64,000 nucleotides of DNA from Mesorhizobium sp. (GCA_019635735.1 JAHBYX010000011.1:62001-126000), one strand, 5' to 3'. Counted from the stretch's first letter, positions 18,057-26,701 are shown. Translations and numbers: made by a program. The notes: a model not told the origin generated them from the sequence alone.

Positions 18057-18109
18057 AGCCGACCGCGAGGCGTCGGCCGCGTGCCTGTGTGGACCTCGCG
18101 GCGTGGCGT

Positions 18110-18355
18110 TCAGTTGAGCCCGCGTCCTTGAGACAACGCGTGCAGGAGGTCGCGCAATTCGGCGGCCGTGGCGTTCGCACCCGTTAGTCGATCGATCCGG
18201 TCGATCTCTGTCCGTGCCGCGATCGCCGGATCCGCTTCGTCCGGCAGCCAGAGCAGCCAGCTCAGGAAGATGTCGAGCGCCTGCGACGCGCCGCGATGCG
18301 GGTTTCTGTCGCGACGGGCGATCGCCATGTCGCGCTGGGGCCGATGCGAGGCCAT
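18110..18355 (-). CDS. Small hypothetical protein at the end of the gbc-like operon
   Basis: An 81-residue basic protein (MASHRPQRDMAIARRDRNPH start, central LDIFLSWLLWLPDEADP, C-terminal TAAELRDLLHALSQGRGLN). Its ATG lies 2 bases after the reductase stop, strongly suggesting co-translation with gbcB. There is no signal peptide; the LSWLLWL stretch is amphipathic and too short for a membrane helix. I recognise no family. As third gene of a riboswitch-led oxygenase operon it might be an assembly or accessory factor, but this is guesswork. Confidence 0.6.
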   Translation of the reverse strand: MASHRPQRDMAIARRDRNPHRGASQALDIFLSWLLWLPDEADPAIAARTEIDRIDRLTGANATAAELRDLLHALSQGRGLN

Positions 18356-18357
18356 GC

Positions 18358-19443
18358 TCACGCCTCGATCCGGACCGGACCGAGCGGCCGGGAGCAGCAC
18401 GCCAGGATATAGCCTTCGGCGATCTCGTCGTCGAGGATGCCGCCATTGTGCTGCATGTCGACGCGGCCATCGCACCTGACCTTGCAGGTGCCGCACAGAC
18501 CGAACTCGCAGGCTGCCGCAATCCTGACGCCGGCCGACCTTGCCGTCTGGAGAACAGTCTGGCCCGGCAGGCAACCGGCTTCCACGGCAGACACGGAGAA
18601 GGTGACCGGCGTAGCCTCAACACCGTCGGGAGGCATTTCGGGCGCAGGCGCATCCTCCCTGGCCGGTGCGGAAAAGCTCTCCTGGTGATAGCGATTCATG
18701 TCGAAGCCGGCACTGTCCAGCATCGAACGGACGGCCTGCATGAAGGGCTCGGGGCCGCAGCAGAAGACCTCCCTCTCCCGGAAATCCGGCGACAGCAGCG
18801 GCAGGCGCACCGCGTCGATGCGGCCCATATGGCCGAACCAGCTCTCGCGGCTGGACCGCTCCTCGATCAGGAAGCCGAGCGAAAGGCCGGGCATGCGTGA
18901 GCCGAGAAGCTCGAGCTCCTTGCGGAAGATGATCTCCTCAGGACGCCGCGCGCAGTTGACGAAGGCGATGTCCGTCCACGGCGCGCAATCGTTCAGCCAG
19001 CGCAGCATCGACATCATCGGCGTGACGCCCGAACCCGCCGATATGAAGAGATACTTCGCCGCCGCATGGCGATGCAGCGAGAAATCGCCGGCCGGTCCGT
19101 AGGCCTTGAGCAGCGTGCCCGGCCTGACATTGTCGAACATCCAGCGCGTGCCGATGCTGCCCGGTTGCGCCTTGACGGTCACCGCGATGGAGAACGGCCG
19201 CGACGGGCTCGACGATAGCGTATAGGTGCGCATCACCGGTTCGTCGCCCACAGGGATTTCGAGCGTGACGAACTGGCCGGGCTGATAGCGGAACCAGGTC
19301 TGGTTGTCGGAGCGGAACGTAAACGTCTTCACCTCCGGCGCCTCGTCCGACACGCCGATGCATTCCAGCACCTGGAGCCTGTCATTCCAGGGCGCCATCT
19401 CATCGAGGTGGCGGTAGAGGTTGGGCGCGGCGAAAGCGTTCAT
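18358..19443 (-). CDS. gbcB: Ferredoxin-NAD(P)H reductase component of a Rieske demethylase (GbcB-like)
   Basis: A 361-residue three-domain electron-transfer protein. The FAD domain (about residues 20-125) has RTYTLSSSP, and the NAD(P)-binding domain (about 125-250) has ISAGSGVTPMMSMLR and CCGPEPFMQAV. The C-terminal plant-type [2Fe-2S] ferredoxin domain (about 275-361) has the cysteine cluster CEFGLCGTC and a distant Cys. This is the architecture of GbcB, which passes electrons to the glycine betaine monooxygenase GbcA; related proteins serve carnitine and stachydrine demethylases. It lies 16 bases downstream of the oxygenase gene and shares its riboswitch-led transcript. The enzyme class is secure, the exact substrate is not. 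Confidence 0.85.
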   Translation of the reverse strand: MNAFAAPNLYRHLDEMAPWNDRLQVLECIGVSDEAPEVKTFTFRSDNQTWFRYQPGQFVTLEIPVGDEPVMRTYTLSSSPSRPFSIAVTVKAQPGSIGTRWMFDNVRPGTLLKAYGPAGDFSLHRHAAAKYLFISAGSGVTPMMSMLRWLNDCAPWTDIAFVNCARRPEEIIFRKELELLGSRMPGLSLGFLIEERSSRESWFGHMGRIDAVRLPLLSPDFREREVFCCGPEPFMQAVRSMLDSAGFDMNRYHQESFSAPAREDAPAPEMPPDGVEATPVTFSVSAVEAGCLPGQTVLQTARSAGVRIAAACEFGLCGTCKVRCDGRVDMQHNGGILDDEIAEGYILACCSRPLGPVRIEA

Positions 19444-19459
19444 CGTCCCCTCCCCGTGC

Positions 19460-20707
19460 TCAGGCGACGCTGCGCAGCGCAGGCTTGCCGGTCTCCGACA
19501 GGCGCGGTTCGATGAACGAGCAATACCAGTCGACGAACTGGATCACGCCACCCTCGTGGTCGAGCGAATACGGCCCGGGCTCGTAGGCCGGCGACTTGAT
19601 GCCGAAGGCGTTCTCCTCGACGATCCGCCGGTCCTGGTCGTTGGTCTCGGTCCAGACATGGGTGAGTTCGGCGAGATCGTAGTCGACGCCTTCGACCGCA
19701 TCCTTGTGAACCAACCATTTGGTCGTCACCGCCGTCTCCGTGGCGCTGATCGGGAGCACGCGAAAGGTCACCGCATGGTCGCTGAGGATGTGGTTCCACG
19801 TCGTCGGGTAGTGGTAGAGCAGCAGCGAGCCGATGCGGTCGGTCGAGACGTCGTCCGACAAGTTCTTCCGGACCGCGCGCCTGCCGGTCAGCGTGTAGCT
19901 CACCGCGTCGCGCAAGAGCGGCACGCGGGTGGTGCGATACTGGCCGTCATCGGCGATGGTGAAGCGGCTGGGCAGGCCGGCCGCCTCGCAGCGCTGCCAG
20001 TGCGCGACGATTTCCGGATCGCTCTCGGCGCCCTGAACGCCGGTCACGGTCGGCGCTTCCGGGAAGGTCTTGCACAGTTCGGGGTGATTGCCGGCGCAGT
20101 GATAGCATTCGCGGTTGTTTTCCCAGACGAGCTTCCAGTTGCCTTTCTCGACGATCGTGCTTTCGAAGGCGATCTTGGCCTCGGATAGACGATGCGGCAG
20201 GAAGAAGGGCTCGACCGTCGCGCGGAAGGTCGAGAAATCGGCGGGCTCCTCGGCAAGGCAGATGAAGACGTAGCCGCCGACCGCCTCGCAGGCGACGGGC
20301 TTCAGGGAAAATTTCGTCGGATCGAAGTCCGGTCCCATCTGGCGGGCGAAGAGCAGCTTGCCGTCCAGGTCGTAGGTCCACTGGTGATAGGGACAGACGA
20401 GCCGCGCAGAGGCGCCTCGCTCGCTCGCGCAGACTCGGCTGCCGCGGTGGCGGCAGGAATTGTGGAACGCCCTCACCTGCCCCTGCCGGTCGCGCACGAT
20501 CACGACGGGATAGTCGCCGACCTGCAGCGTCACGTAATTGCCGGGCTTCGGGATCTCGCAATCATGCACCGCGAAAAGCCAGTCGCGGTACCAGATGAGT
20601 TCCAGGTCGGCCCGGAAATAATCCGGGTCGGTGTAGAAAGCCTGCTCCAGGCTGAAGCCGTTGCGCCGGTTGTGCAGCCGGCGCAGCATGTCGTTGCGGA
20701 TGTCCAT
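19460..20707 (-). CDS. gbcA: Rieske-type ring-hydroxylating oxygenase alpha subunit, GbcA-like (glycine betaine demethylase)
   Basis: A 415-residue oxygenase. The Rieske centre is at Cys85-x-His87 and Cys105-xx-His108 (CRHRGS, CPYHQW). The mononuclear iron site follows in ENNRECYHCAGNHPE with His203 and His208 and the bridging Glu200. Glutamate at the bridging position, not aspartate, is typical of the N-demethylating quaternary-amine oxygenases, and overall similarity is to GbcA, which converts glycine betaine to dimethylglycine and formaldehyde. The start at 20707 has a good AGGACAGG ribosome-binding site. A cobalamin riboswitch and a short leader ORF precede it, an unusual control for this family. 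Carnitine or proline betaine remain possible substrates. Confidence 0.85.
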   Translation of the reverse strand: MDIRNDMLRRLHNRRNGFSLEQAFYTDPDYFRADLELIWYRDWLFAVHDCEIPKPGNYVTLQVGDYPVVIVRDRQGQVRAFHNSCRHRGSRVCASERGASARLVCPYHQWTYDLDGKLLFARQMGPDFDPTKFSLKPVACEAVGGYVFICLAEEPADFSTFRATVEPFFLPHRLSEAKIAFESTIVEKGNWKLVWENNRECYHCAGNHPELCKTFPEAPTVTGVQGAESDPEIVAHWQRCEAAGLPSRFTIADDGQYRTTRVPLLRDAVSYTLTGRRAVRKNLSDDVSTDRIGSLLLYHYPTTWNHILSDHAVTFRVLPISATETAVTTKWLVHKDAVEGVDYDLAELTHVWTETNDQDRRIVEENAFGIKSPAYEPGPYSLDHEGGVIQFVDWYCSFIEPRLSETGKPALRSVA

Positions 20708-20748
20708 GTCCTGTCCTCGTCGTGCCAAGGACTGAACTGGTGGTGATT

Positions 20749-20832
20749 TCAGGGAAGAGCATCCGCGCGCGGCAGGGCCGGGCGCGAAGATCCGCCGCTT
20801 GACCGCCCACCGCGATCAGTCGAGTTCATCAT
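20749..20832 (-). CDS. Possible 27-codon leader ORF after the cobalamin riboswitch
   Basis: An AUGAUG at 20832-20827 opens a 27-codon frame (MMNSTDRGG start) ending 41 bases before gbcA. Both AUG codons lie in or directly next to the 3' strand of the riboswitch closing stem (CATGAT at 20833-20828 pairs with ATCATG at 21021-21016). The peptide is rich in Ser, Gly and Arg and has no known relative. No strong ribosome-binding site precedes it. It may be a regulatory leader, a relic of a lost B12-regulated gene, or chance. Confidence 0.25.
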   Translation of the reverse strand: MMNSTDRGGRSSGGSSRPALPRADALP

Positions 20833-21021
20833 GTCCAAGGCTGGTTTCCGGGCTCCGGAGCCGTCCTGACGGACTGTCTCGACACCTTCCCAGGCTCTCG
20901 CCCAGTGGTCTCCCTTCGAGACGTGAAGCTCCGCTACCGTTGCGGGGGCAGCGCCGGATTCTCACCGGCTTCCCAATTCTCCGATGCGTTCATCGCGCAC
21001 CGGCACCTCAGACGTCATGAT
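20828..21021 (-). ncRNA. Cobalamin (AdoCbl-type) riboswitch
   Basis: On the minus strand the conserved core reads GGTGCCGGT, GGGAAGCCGGTGAGAATCC, GCGCTGCCCCCGCAACGGTA (the B12 box), CCACTGGG, CCTGGGAAGG and, near the end, GAAACCAGCC. The outer stem P1 is formed by ATCATG and CATGAT at the two ends. All the main family elements are present and in order, so the aptamer should be functional. The only genes downstream on this strand are the leader ORF and gbcAB. No GC hairpin with a T tract follows, which argues for control of translation rather than of termination. Confidence 0.9.
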
Positions 21022-21113
21022 CTAATCACCGGCGTCCGATTCCGGTCCTTACGAAAGCGACATCGGCGGGGTCAAAGACGACAGGCGCCTTCATTACGGA
21101 ATGCCAGCCGACG

Positions 21114-21722
21114 CTACTTCGCCGCCATCAGGGCGCGGTCGTATTTGAACTGCTGCCCGCCGTCGCCGAACCAGGTGGCGTCGAAAGCCTGCTGCTTGCG
21201 GTCATGCCAGGCGCTCGATGCCCTTGCCAGCCGCTTCGCCTGATCGACCATGCCGGCGCAATCGCGTCGAGCGTCGCCGGACAATTTCCTGATGTCGCTT
21301 TCCACGCGCCGCGCATATTCGAGCCCGATGTCGCGATGACGTTTCTCGTGCCGCCACAGGTGCGCCTCGAAGGCCGCCCACGCTTTTCGAAGCGCGGCGC
21401 TCCCCTTCCCCGTCCATCGTGGAATTCGATAGACCACATCTACGTGCACATCCACACGGGTGACGATGCAGCGATTTCCCTTGACCGCCGCGTCAACCCA
21501 GCGGACGTCGAAATCCATCGTCGTGGTAGCCACCTTGTGATCGGGTTGCCCGGTGAGGAGGGGCCCCTTCTTCGAGATCTGCGAATAGATCTCCTGGCCC
21601 GTCCTGCCCTTCACGGTGTAGTGGATCGTCTTCTCGCTGTAGGTGACTTTAGCGACCGAGTCGGACAGGCTCGGAACCGTCATCAGGGTGCCAAGGATCA
21701 GGATCTTCAGGCCGGGCTTCAC
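21114..21722 (-). CDS. DUF922 family secreted putative zinc protease
   Basis: A 202-residue protein with an N-terminal signal-like hydrophobic segment (residues 5-20) and the DUF922 core: YSEKTIHYTVKGRTGQEIYSQI, VDVHVDVVYRIPRW and HLWRHEKRHRDIGLEYARRVE. His125-Glu126-x-x-His129 is the HExxH zinc-peptidase-like motif of the family. A related protein with the motif at the identical residue numbers is encoded at 62260. It is divergent from mazG with a short shared control region. Predicted to be periplasmic; its substrate is unknown. Confidence 0.82.
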   Translation of the reverse strand: MKPGLKILILGTLMTVPSLSDSVAKVTYSEKTIHYTVKGRTGQEIYSQISKKGPLLTGQPDHKVATTTMDFDVRWVDAAVKGNRCIVTRVDVHVDVVYRIPRWTGKGSAALRKAWAAFEAHLWRHEKRHRDIGLEYARRVESDIRKLSGDARRDCAGMVDQAKRLARASSAWHDRKQQAFDATWFGDGGQQFKYDRALMAAK

Positions 21723-21790
21723 GAGTCGTCGTCTCCCCGCTCGCCGGGAGATCCGGTGCGTGGACCAAACTATTGCGCGTGTGTGACCAA

Positions 21791-22615
21791 ATGCAACCTT
21801 CCAAGGACATTGTCCGTCTCCTCGAGATCATGGCCGCCCTGCGCACGCCGGGCACCGGCTGCCCCTGGGACCTCGAGCAGGATTTCGCAACCATCGCGCC
21901 CTACACGATCGAAGAGGCCTACGAGGTGTCCGACGCGATCGCGCGCAACGACATGACCGATCTGAGGGACGAACTCGGCGACCTCCTCCTGCAGGTCGTC
22001 TTCCACTCCCGCATGGCCGAGGAAGCCGGCGAGTTCGATTTCGGCGACGTCGTCAACGCGATCACAGCCAAGATGATCCGCCGGCATCCGCATGTCTTCG
22101 GCGATGCCGAGGCGCGCGCGGCCGGGTCCGCCAAGGGCCAATGGGATCGCATCAAGGCCGAGGAGAAAGCCGAGAAACGCGCGGCTCGGATTGCCCGGGG
22201 CGAAGATCCGGAGGATCATGGCAAGGGCTTTCTCGACGGCATTCCAGTCGCGCTGCCGGCGCTTACCCGCGCGCTGAAGCTTCAGCAGAAGGCGGCGACC
22301 GTCGGCTTCGACTGGGGCGAGGCCGCGCCGATCCTCGACAAGATCGAGGAGGAGATCGTCGAACTGCGCGCCGCGATGGCTTCACACAGAGAGGCGGAGA
22401 TTGCCGACGAGTTCGGCGACGTCCTCTTCGCGATCGTGAACCTCGGACGGCATCTCGGCGTCGATCCGGAAGCAGCGCTTGCCGGAACGAACGAAAAGTT
22501 CCGCGCGCGCTTCCACTACGTGGAAAAGTCGCTTTCGCAAGGAAATTCAAGTCTTAAAGACGCTACTCTTGAAGAGATGGAAGAGCTTTGGCAAGCTGCG
22601 AAGACGCGCGCCTAA
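21791..22615 (+). CDS. mazG: Nucleoside triphosphate pyrophosphohydrolase MazG
   Basis: A 274-residue enzyme with two MazG domains, residues about 10-115 and 150-265. Each has the EExxD/E metal-binding pattern (IEEAYEVSDAI with DELGDLLLQVVF; EEEIVELRAAM with DEFGDVLFAIVN). It hydrolyses NTPs to NMP and pyrophosphate, cleaning the nucleotide pool of damaged forms and influencing the stringent response. The ATG at 21791 (MQPSKDI) starts at the usual place. It is convergent with hflX, only 16 bases separating the stops. Confidence 0.94.
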   Translation: MQPSKDIVRLLEIMAALRTPGTGCPWDLEQDFATIAPYTIEEAYEVSDAIARNDMTDLRDELGDLLLQVVFHSRMAEEAGEFDFGDVVNAITAKMIRRHPHVFGDAEARAAGSAKGQWDRIKAEEKAEKRAARIARGEDPEDHGKGFLDGIPVALPALTRALKLQQKAATVGFDWGEAAPILDKIEEEIVELRAAMASHREAEIADEFGDVLFAIVNLGRHLGVDPEAALAGTNEKFRARFHYVEKSLSQGNSSLKDATLEEMEELWQAAKTRA

Positions 22616-22631
22616 CGTACTGATTAATAAC

Positions 22632-24014
22632 CTATTTCTTATCGGTCCGGACGCCCAGTTCGGCCAGTGCCGCAGGAGTCGCTTGAAGTTCGAGCGTCAC
22701 AGACCCGTCATCATTGTCTTTTCGCGACAGAACGGCGGCGTTGCGATAGAGCCAGTCGACAACCGCAAGCTGGTCGGGCGGCAGGGTCACCGCCGCAAGC
22801 CTGAGCGCGCCTGAAATGCGCGTTTCGATCAGGTCGAGCAGTTGGGCGGTGCCCTCACCCGTCATCGCGGAGATCGCGATCGGCGGTTCCTTGTCCGGCG
22901 CCCTGCCCTCGTCCAGAAGCCTCTGCCGGGTGCTTTCGTCGAGCAGGTCTACCTTGTTCCAGACTTCGATGACGCGCCGCCCGTCCGAGGCGTCGACGCC
23001 GAGATCGGACAGGATCCGCTCGACATCCTCGGCCTGCGCCGCCGTGTCCGGGTCGGATATGTCGCGCAAGTGCAGCACCAGATCCGCCTCGACCACCTCC
23101 TCCAGTGTCGCGCGGAACGCGGCCACCAGGTGGGTCGGCAGGTCCGAGATGAAGCCGACCGTGTCGGACAGGATCATGATGGTGCCATGCGGCAGCCGCA
23201 CCCGGCGCAGCGTCGGATCGAGCGTCGCGAACAGCATGTCCTCGGCAAGCACCCCTGCCCCGGTCAGCCGGTTGAAGAGGGTGGATTTCCCGGCATTGGT
23301 GTAACCCACGATCGCGACGATCGGATATGGCACCTTCTTGCGCTTGGCACGATGCAGTTCGCGCGTGCGCTTCACCGTCTCCAGCTCGCGCTTCAGGCGA
23401 ATGATCTTCTCCTGCAGCAGGCGCCGGTCTGACTCGATCTGGGTTTCGCCCGGTCCGCCGAGGAAACCCGCGCCGCCGCGCTGACGCTCGAGGTGGGTCC
23501 ACGAGCGGACCAGCCGGCCCTTCTGGTAGTTCAGATGCGCCAGCTCGACTTGCAACGCACCTTCCTTGGTGCGGGCACGGCGGCCGAAGATCTCCAGGAT
23601 GATGCCGGTGCGGTCGAGCACCTTGGCCTTCAACTCCTTTTCGAGATTGCGTTGCTGCACCGGCGTGAGCGGGTGGTCGACGATCACCAGCTCGGCTTCC
23701 TTTTCGGCCACGGTGGCTGCGAGGTCCGCGATCTTGCCGCTACCGAGCAGCGTTGCGGGGCGCGGGTCGTTTACCGTAACGATCTCGGTGTGGACGGGCT
23801 CCAGGTCGATGGCAAGCGCAAGGCCTACCGCCTCGTCGTGGCGCGCTTGCGGAGACCTCGAAAGCCTAGGACGCGAAGACGAATCAGCGGCATCGTCGCC
23901 GCGCGGATGCCTGGTGAGCACCGGCACGACAACGACCGCTCGGCCGGTGCTTTCGGGAACGGCTTCCGCGGAGCCGGCTTTGCGGCTCCGGGGTTTGTCG
24001 CCGGTATCGCTCAA
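22632..24014 (-). CDS. hflX: Ribosome-associated GTPase HflX
   Basis: A 460-residue GTPase with an N-terminal HflX domain (glycine-rich FLGGPGETQIESDRR) and a G domain whose P-loop GYTNAGKST is at about residues 233-241, followed by DTVGFI and the NKVD guanine-recognition motif. HflX splits stalled 70S ribosomes under heat and other stress. The start is a TTG directly after the hfq stop, with a GAAGAAGGCG ribosome-binding sequence inside the end of hfq, so translation is coupled. Next to hfq and trkA this is the standard alphaproteobacterial order. Confidence 0.94.
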   Translation of the reverse strand: MSDTGDKPRSRKAGSAEAVPESTGRAVVVVPVLTRHPRGDDAADSSSRPRLSRSPQARHDEAVGLALAIDLEPVHTEIVTVNDPRPATLLGSGKIADLAATVAEKEAELVIVDHPLTPVQQRNLEKELKAKVLDRTGIILEIFGRRARTKEGALQVELAHLNYQKGRLVRSWTHLERQRGGAGFLGGPGETQIESDRRLLQEKIIRLKRELETVKRTRELHRAKRKKVPYPIVAIVGYTNAGKSTLFNRLTGAGVLAEDMLFATLDPTLRRVRLPHGTIMILSDTVGFISDLPTHLVAAFRATLEEVVEADLVLHLRDISDPDTAAQAEDVERILSDLGVDASDGRRVIEVWNKVDLLDESTRQRLLDEGRAPDKEPPIAISAMTGEGTAQLLDLIETRISGALRLAAVTLPPDQLAVVDWLYRNAAVLSRKDNDDGSVTLELQATPAALAELGVRTDKK

Positions 24015-24254
24015 TCAGGCGCCTTCTTCGCCGTCGAACATCTGCACCGGCTGGCTCGGCATGATTGTCGAGATCGCATGCTTGTAGACCAGCTGCGAGT
24101 GACCGTCGCGGCGCAGCAGGACGCAGAAGTTGTCGAACGAGGTTACGACGCCGGTGAGCTTGACGCCGTTGATCAGGAAAATCGTGAGTGGATTCTTGCT
24201 CTTACGGACCGAGTTGAGGAACAGGTCCTGGAGATTCTGCGATCGTTCCGCCAT
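24015..24254 (-). CDS. hfq: RNA chaperone Hfq
   Basis: A 79-residue Sm-like protein. The Sm1 region (LQDLFLNSVRKSKNPLTIFLINGVKLTG) and the Sm2 YKHAIST signature are intact. The hexameric ring promotes pairing of small RNAs with mRNAs and is important for nitrogen and stress regulation in rhizobia. MAERSQNLQD at 24254 is the canonical start. It lies upstream of hflX with no gap and about 150 bases downstream of the D-amino acid aminotransferase gene. Confidence 0.97.
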   Translation of the reverse strand: MAERSQNLQDLFLNSVRKSKNPLTIFLINGVKLTGVVTSFDNFCVLLRRDGHSQLVYKHAISTIMPSQPVQMFDGEEGA

Positions 24255-24408
24255 TTTTCTTATCTTTCGCCTTCCCCGCAAGTTCACCTACAGTAGCACC
24301 GAAGGGAGCCGGCCTTGTCAAGCGTCGCGGACGTGAATCCGGCGCATGGCAACCCTGCGTTTCGATGGGGAACTCAACTTCGAGCCGTATTGGCCCCGAA
24401 TGCGGTTA

Positions 24409-25269
24409 TCAGGCCGGTGTCTTTTCCGCAACGTCAAAAAAAGCCTGCCGCAGCGATTGGACGACCGAGCCCGGATAGCCGTTGGCAACCGGTGTCCCGT
24501 CGATCTCGACGACGGGCATCGCGATGGTCGTGGCGGAACTGATGAAAGCTTCCCGGGCCGCCTTTGCCTCGGCGACGGAGAAGCCGCGCTCCTCGATCGT
24601 CAATCCCAGTTTCTCGGCCACGTCGAACAGGGTCGTGCGGGTTATGCCGCGCAGGATACCGAACTCCGCGGGCCTGGTGATCAGGCGGCCATCTTTCGTG
24701 ACGATCCAGGCGTTCGACGATCCGCCCTCCTTCACGTTGCCTTCTGTATCGACGAACCACGCCTCGTGCGCGCCGGCTTCCTTTGCGGATTGCTTGGCCA
24801 GGACGTTCGGCAGCAGTCCGACGGATTTGATGTCGACGCGCTCCCAGCGGTTTTCCGGCAGGGTGATCACCTTGATGCCGGTTTCGGCGCGCCTGGCGGC
24901 CGCGCCCGGGTCCACTTTCTTGGCGGTCACGACGAGCGACGGAGCGACATTCTCCGGGAAGACGAAGTCGCGGCTGGCGACGCCGCGCGTCACTTGTACG
25001 TAGACCAGGCCGCTCCTGACGCGGTTGCGGGTGACCACCTCGCGCATCACCATCACCAGGGCCGAGCGATGCATCGGCCAGCCGATCCGCAGTTCGCGCA
25101 GCGACCTGTCGAGCCGGTCGAGATGGCGCGTTGCGTCCATCAGGTTGCCATGCGCGACCTCGCAGACCTCGTAGACGCCGTCCGCGAACTGATAGCCCCG
25201 GTCCTCGATATGCACGGCCGCGTCCCGATGGGGGAGATAGCGACCGTTGACATAGGCGATGCGGGGCAT
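24409..25269 (-). CDS. dat: D-amino-acid transaminase (PLP fold type IV)
   Basis: A 286-residue aminotransferase of the branched-chain/D-alanine fold-IV class. Lys148 in DIKSVGLLPNVLAK is the PLP-binding lysine and Glu181 in VKEGGSSNAWIV is the pyridine-nitrogen glutamate. The start VNGRYLPHRDAAVHIEDRGYQFADGVYEV is typical of D-alanine transaminases. It makes D-glutamate or D-alanine from keto acids. Gene order ntrYX-trkA-dat-hfq-hflX is conserved in rhizobia and relatives. Substrate range cannot be read from the sequence. Confidence 0.92.
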   Translation of the reverse strand: MPRIAYVNGRYLPHRDAAVHIEDRGYQFADGVYEVCEVAHGNLMDATRHLDRLDRSLRELRIGWPMHRSALVMVMREVVTRNRVRSGLVYVQVTRGVASRDFVFPENVAPSLVVTAKKVDPGAAARRAETGIKVITLPENRWERVDIKSVGLLPNVLAKQSAKEAGAHEAWFVDTEGNVKEGGSSNAWIVTKDGRLITRPAEFGILRGITRTTLFDVAEKLGLTIEERGFSVAEAKAAREAFISSATTIAMPVVEIDGTPVANGYPGSVVQSLRQAFFDVAEKTPA

Positions 25270-25308
25270 GGCGACTCCTTGGAAGATGGTGACGGTTGAG
25301 CGCTCGCG

Positions 25309-26685
25309 TCAGAAGAATTCGAGGCTGACGCGGAACATCTGCTCCACCTGCCTCACTTCCTTCGCCATGGCGAAGATCACGACTCGATCCTTCGGCTTGA
25401 TGCGCATGGCGCCGTCGGGTTTGAGCACCGCGCCGTCGCGATAGATCGCGCCGATGCGCATGCCCGACGGCAGATCCGCGTCGCGCAGGAGGGGACCGAC
25501 CAGTGGCGAGGTTTCGAGGGCTTCCGCCTCGATGATCTCGGCCGCCCCCTTCTGCACGCTGTGGACCGCCCGGATACGGCCGCGGCGCACATGCTGGAGC
25601 ACGCGCGAAATGGTGACATTGCGCGGATTGATGTAGGCGTCGACACCGATGGTCTTGGTGAGATCGTGATAGGACGGATTGTTGATCAGGGCGAGATTGC
25701 CCTTGCAGCCCAGCTGCTTGGCGATGACGCTCGACAGGATGTTGACCTGGTCGTTGTTGGTCAGCGCCACCATCAGGTCGGCGTCCTCGATGTCGGCTTC
25801 GAGCAGCAGCTTCTGGTCGAGTGCGCTGCCGTGCAGCACGACCGTCTTCCTCAGCTGGTCAGCAATCGCGATGGCGCGCTCGCGCGTGTTCTCGATCAGT
25901 TTGACCCGGGTGCGAATCTGGCGCTGCTCCAGCGCCCTGGCGACGTAGAGGCCGATATTGCCGCCGCCGGCGATGACGATGCGCGAGGCCTCGGTCTCCT
26001 CATGCCCGAACAGGCCAAGCGTGCGGCGCACCTGTTCCTTGGTCGTGACGACATAGGCCAGGTCGCCGGCGAGCAACTGATCGCCCGAATGCGGCACGAA
26101 CAGCTTGCCGGCGCGGCTGACACCGACCACCGTCGACGGCAGGTCCGGAAATAGCTCGCTGAGCTGCGCCAGCGGCGTATTGATGACCGGGCATTCCTCC
26201 AGGCACTCGATCGCCACCATCGCCACCTTGCCGTCGGCGAAGCGCACGACGTCGGTCGCGCCCGGCAGCGCGATGCGCCGCAAGACCATCTCGCCGACCT
26301 CGAGTTCCGGCGAGATCACGACGTCGATCGGCAGGTGCTCGCGCGAAAACAGATCCTGGTAGTGCGGCTGAAGGTAGGACTGGGACCGGATGCGGGCGAT
26401 CTTGGTCGGCACGTTGAACAGCGAATGCGCCACCTTGCAGGCGATCATGTTCACTTCGTCGTAGAGCGTCACGGCGATGATCATGTCCGCCTCGGCCGCG
26501 CCCGCGGCTTCCAGCACGTCTGGATGCGCGCCGTGGCCGACGATGCCGCGCACGTCGAGCGAATCGCGGATGGCGCGGATCAGTTCGGGCGAGGTGTCGA
26601 TGACCGAGATGTCGTTGCGCTCGGCCGCGAGACGCTCCGCGATGCCGTATCCGACCTGTCCAGCACCGCAGATGATGACCCGCAT
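25309..26685 (-). CDS. trkA: Trk system potassium uptake regulatory protein TrkA
   Basis: A 458-residue cytoplasmic protein with two tandem RCK units. The first NAD-binding site is GAGQVGYGIAERLA (residue 6 onward) and the second is GGGNIGLYVARALE near residue 235; a TrkA-C domain follows each. It gates the TrkH/TrkG potassium channel according to nucleotide state. It starts at an ATG 16 bases after the ntrX stop, on the same strand, so transcriptional linkage with ntrYX is likely. Confidence 0.95.
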   Translation of the reverse strand: MRVIICGAGQVGYGIAERLAAERNDISVIDTSPELIRAIRDSLDVRGIVGHGAHPDVLEAAGAAEADMIIAVTLYDEVNMIACKVAHSLFNVPTKIARIRSQSYLQPHYQDLFSREHLPIDVVISPELEVGEMVLRRIALPGATDVVRFADGKVAMVAIECLEECPVINTPLAQLSELFPDLPSTVVGVSRAGKLFVPHSGDQLLAGDLAYVVTTKEQVRRTLGLFGHEETEASRIVIAGGGNIGLYVARALEQRQIRTRVKLIENTRERAIAIADQLRKTVVLHGSALDQKLLLEADIEDADLMVALTNNDQVNILSSVIAKQLGCKGNLALINNPSYHDLTKTIGVDAYINPRNVTISRVLQHVRRGRIRAVHSVQKGAAEIIEAEALETSPLVGPLLRDADLPSGMRIGAIYRDGAVLKPDGAMRIKPKDRVVIFAMAKEVRQVEQMFRVSLEFF

Positions 26686-26701
26686 TGAGATGAATGTCCC
26701 G

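Noticed and set aside
20708..20735. Possible sigma-54 promoter (TGGCACGACGAGG) before gbcA
   Set aside because: The -12 GC is missing at the required spacing; the sequence is better explained as the ribosome-binding region.
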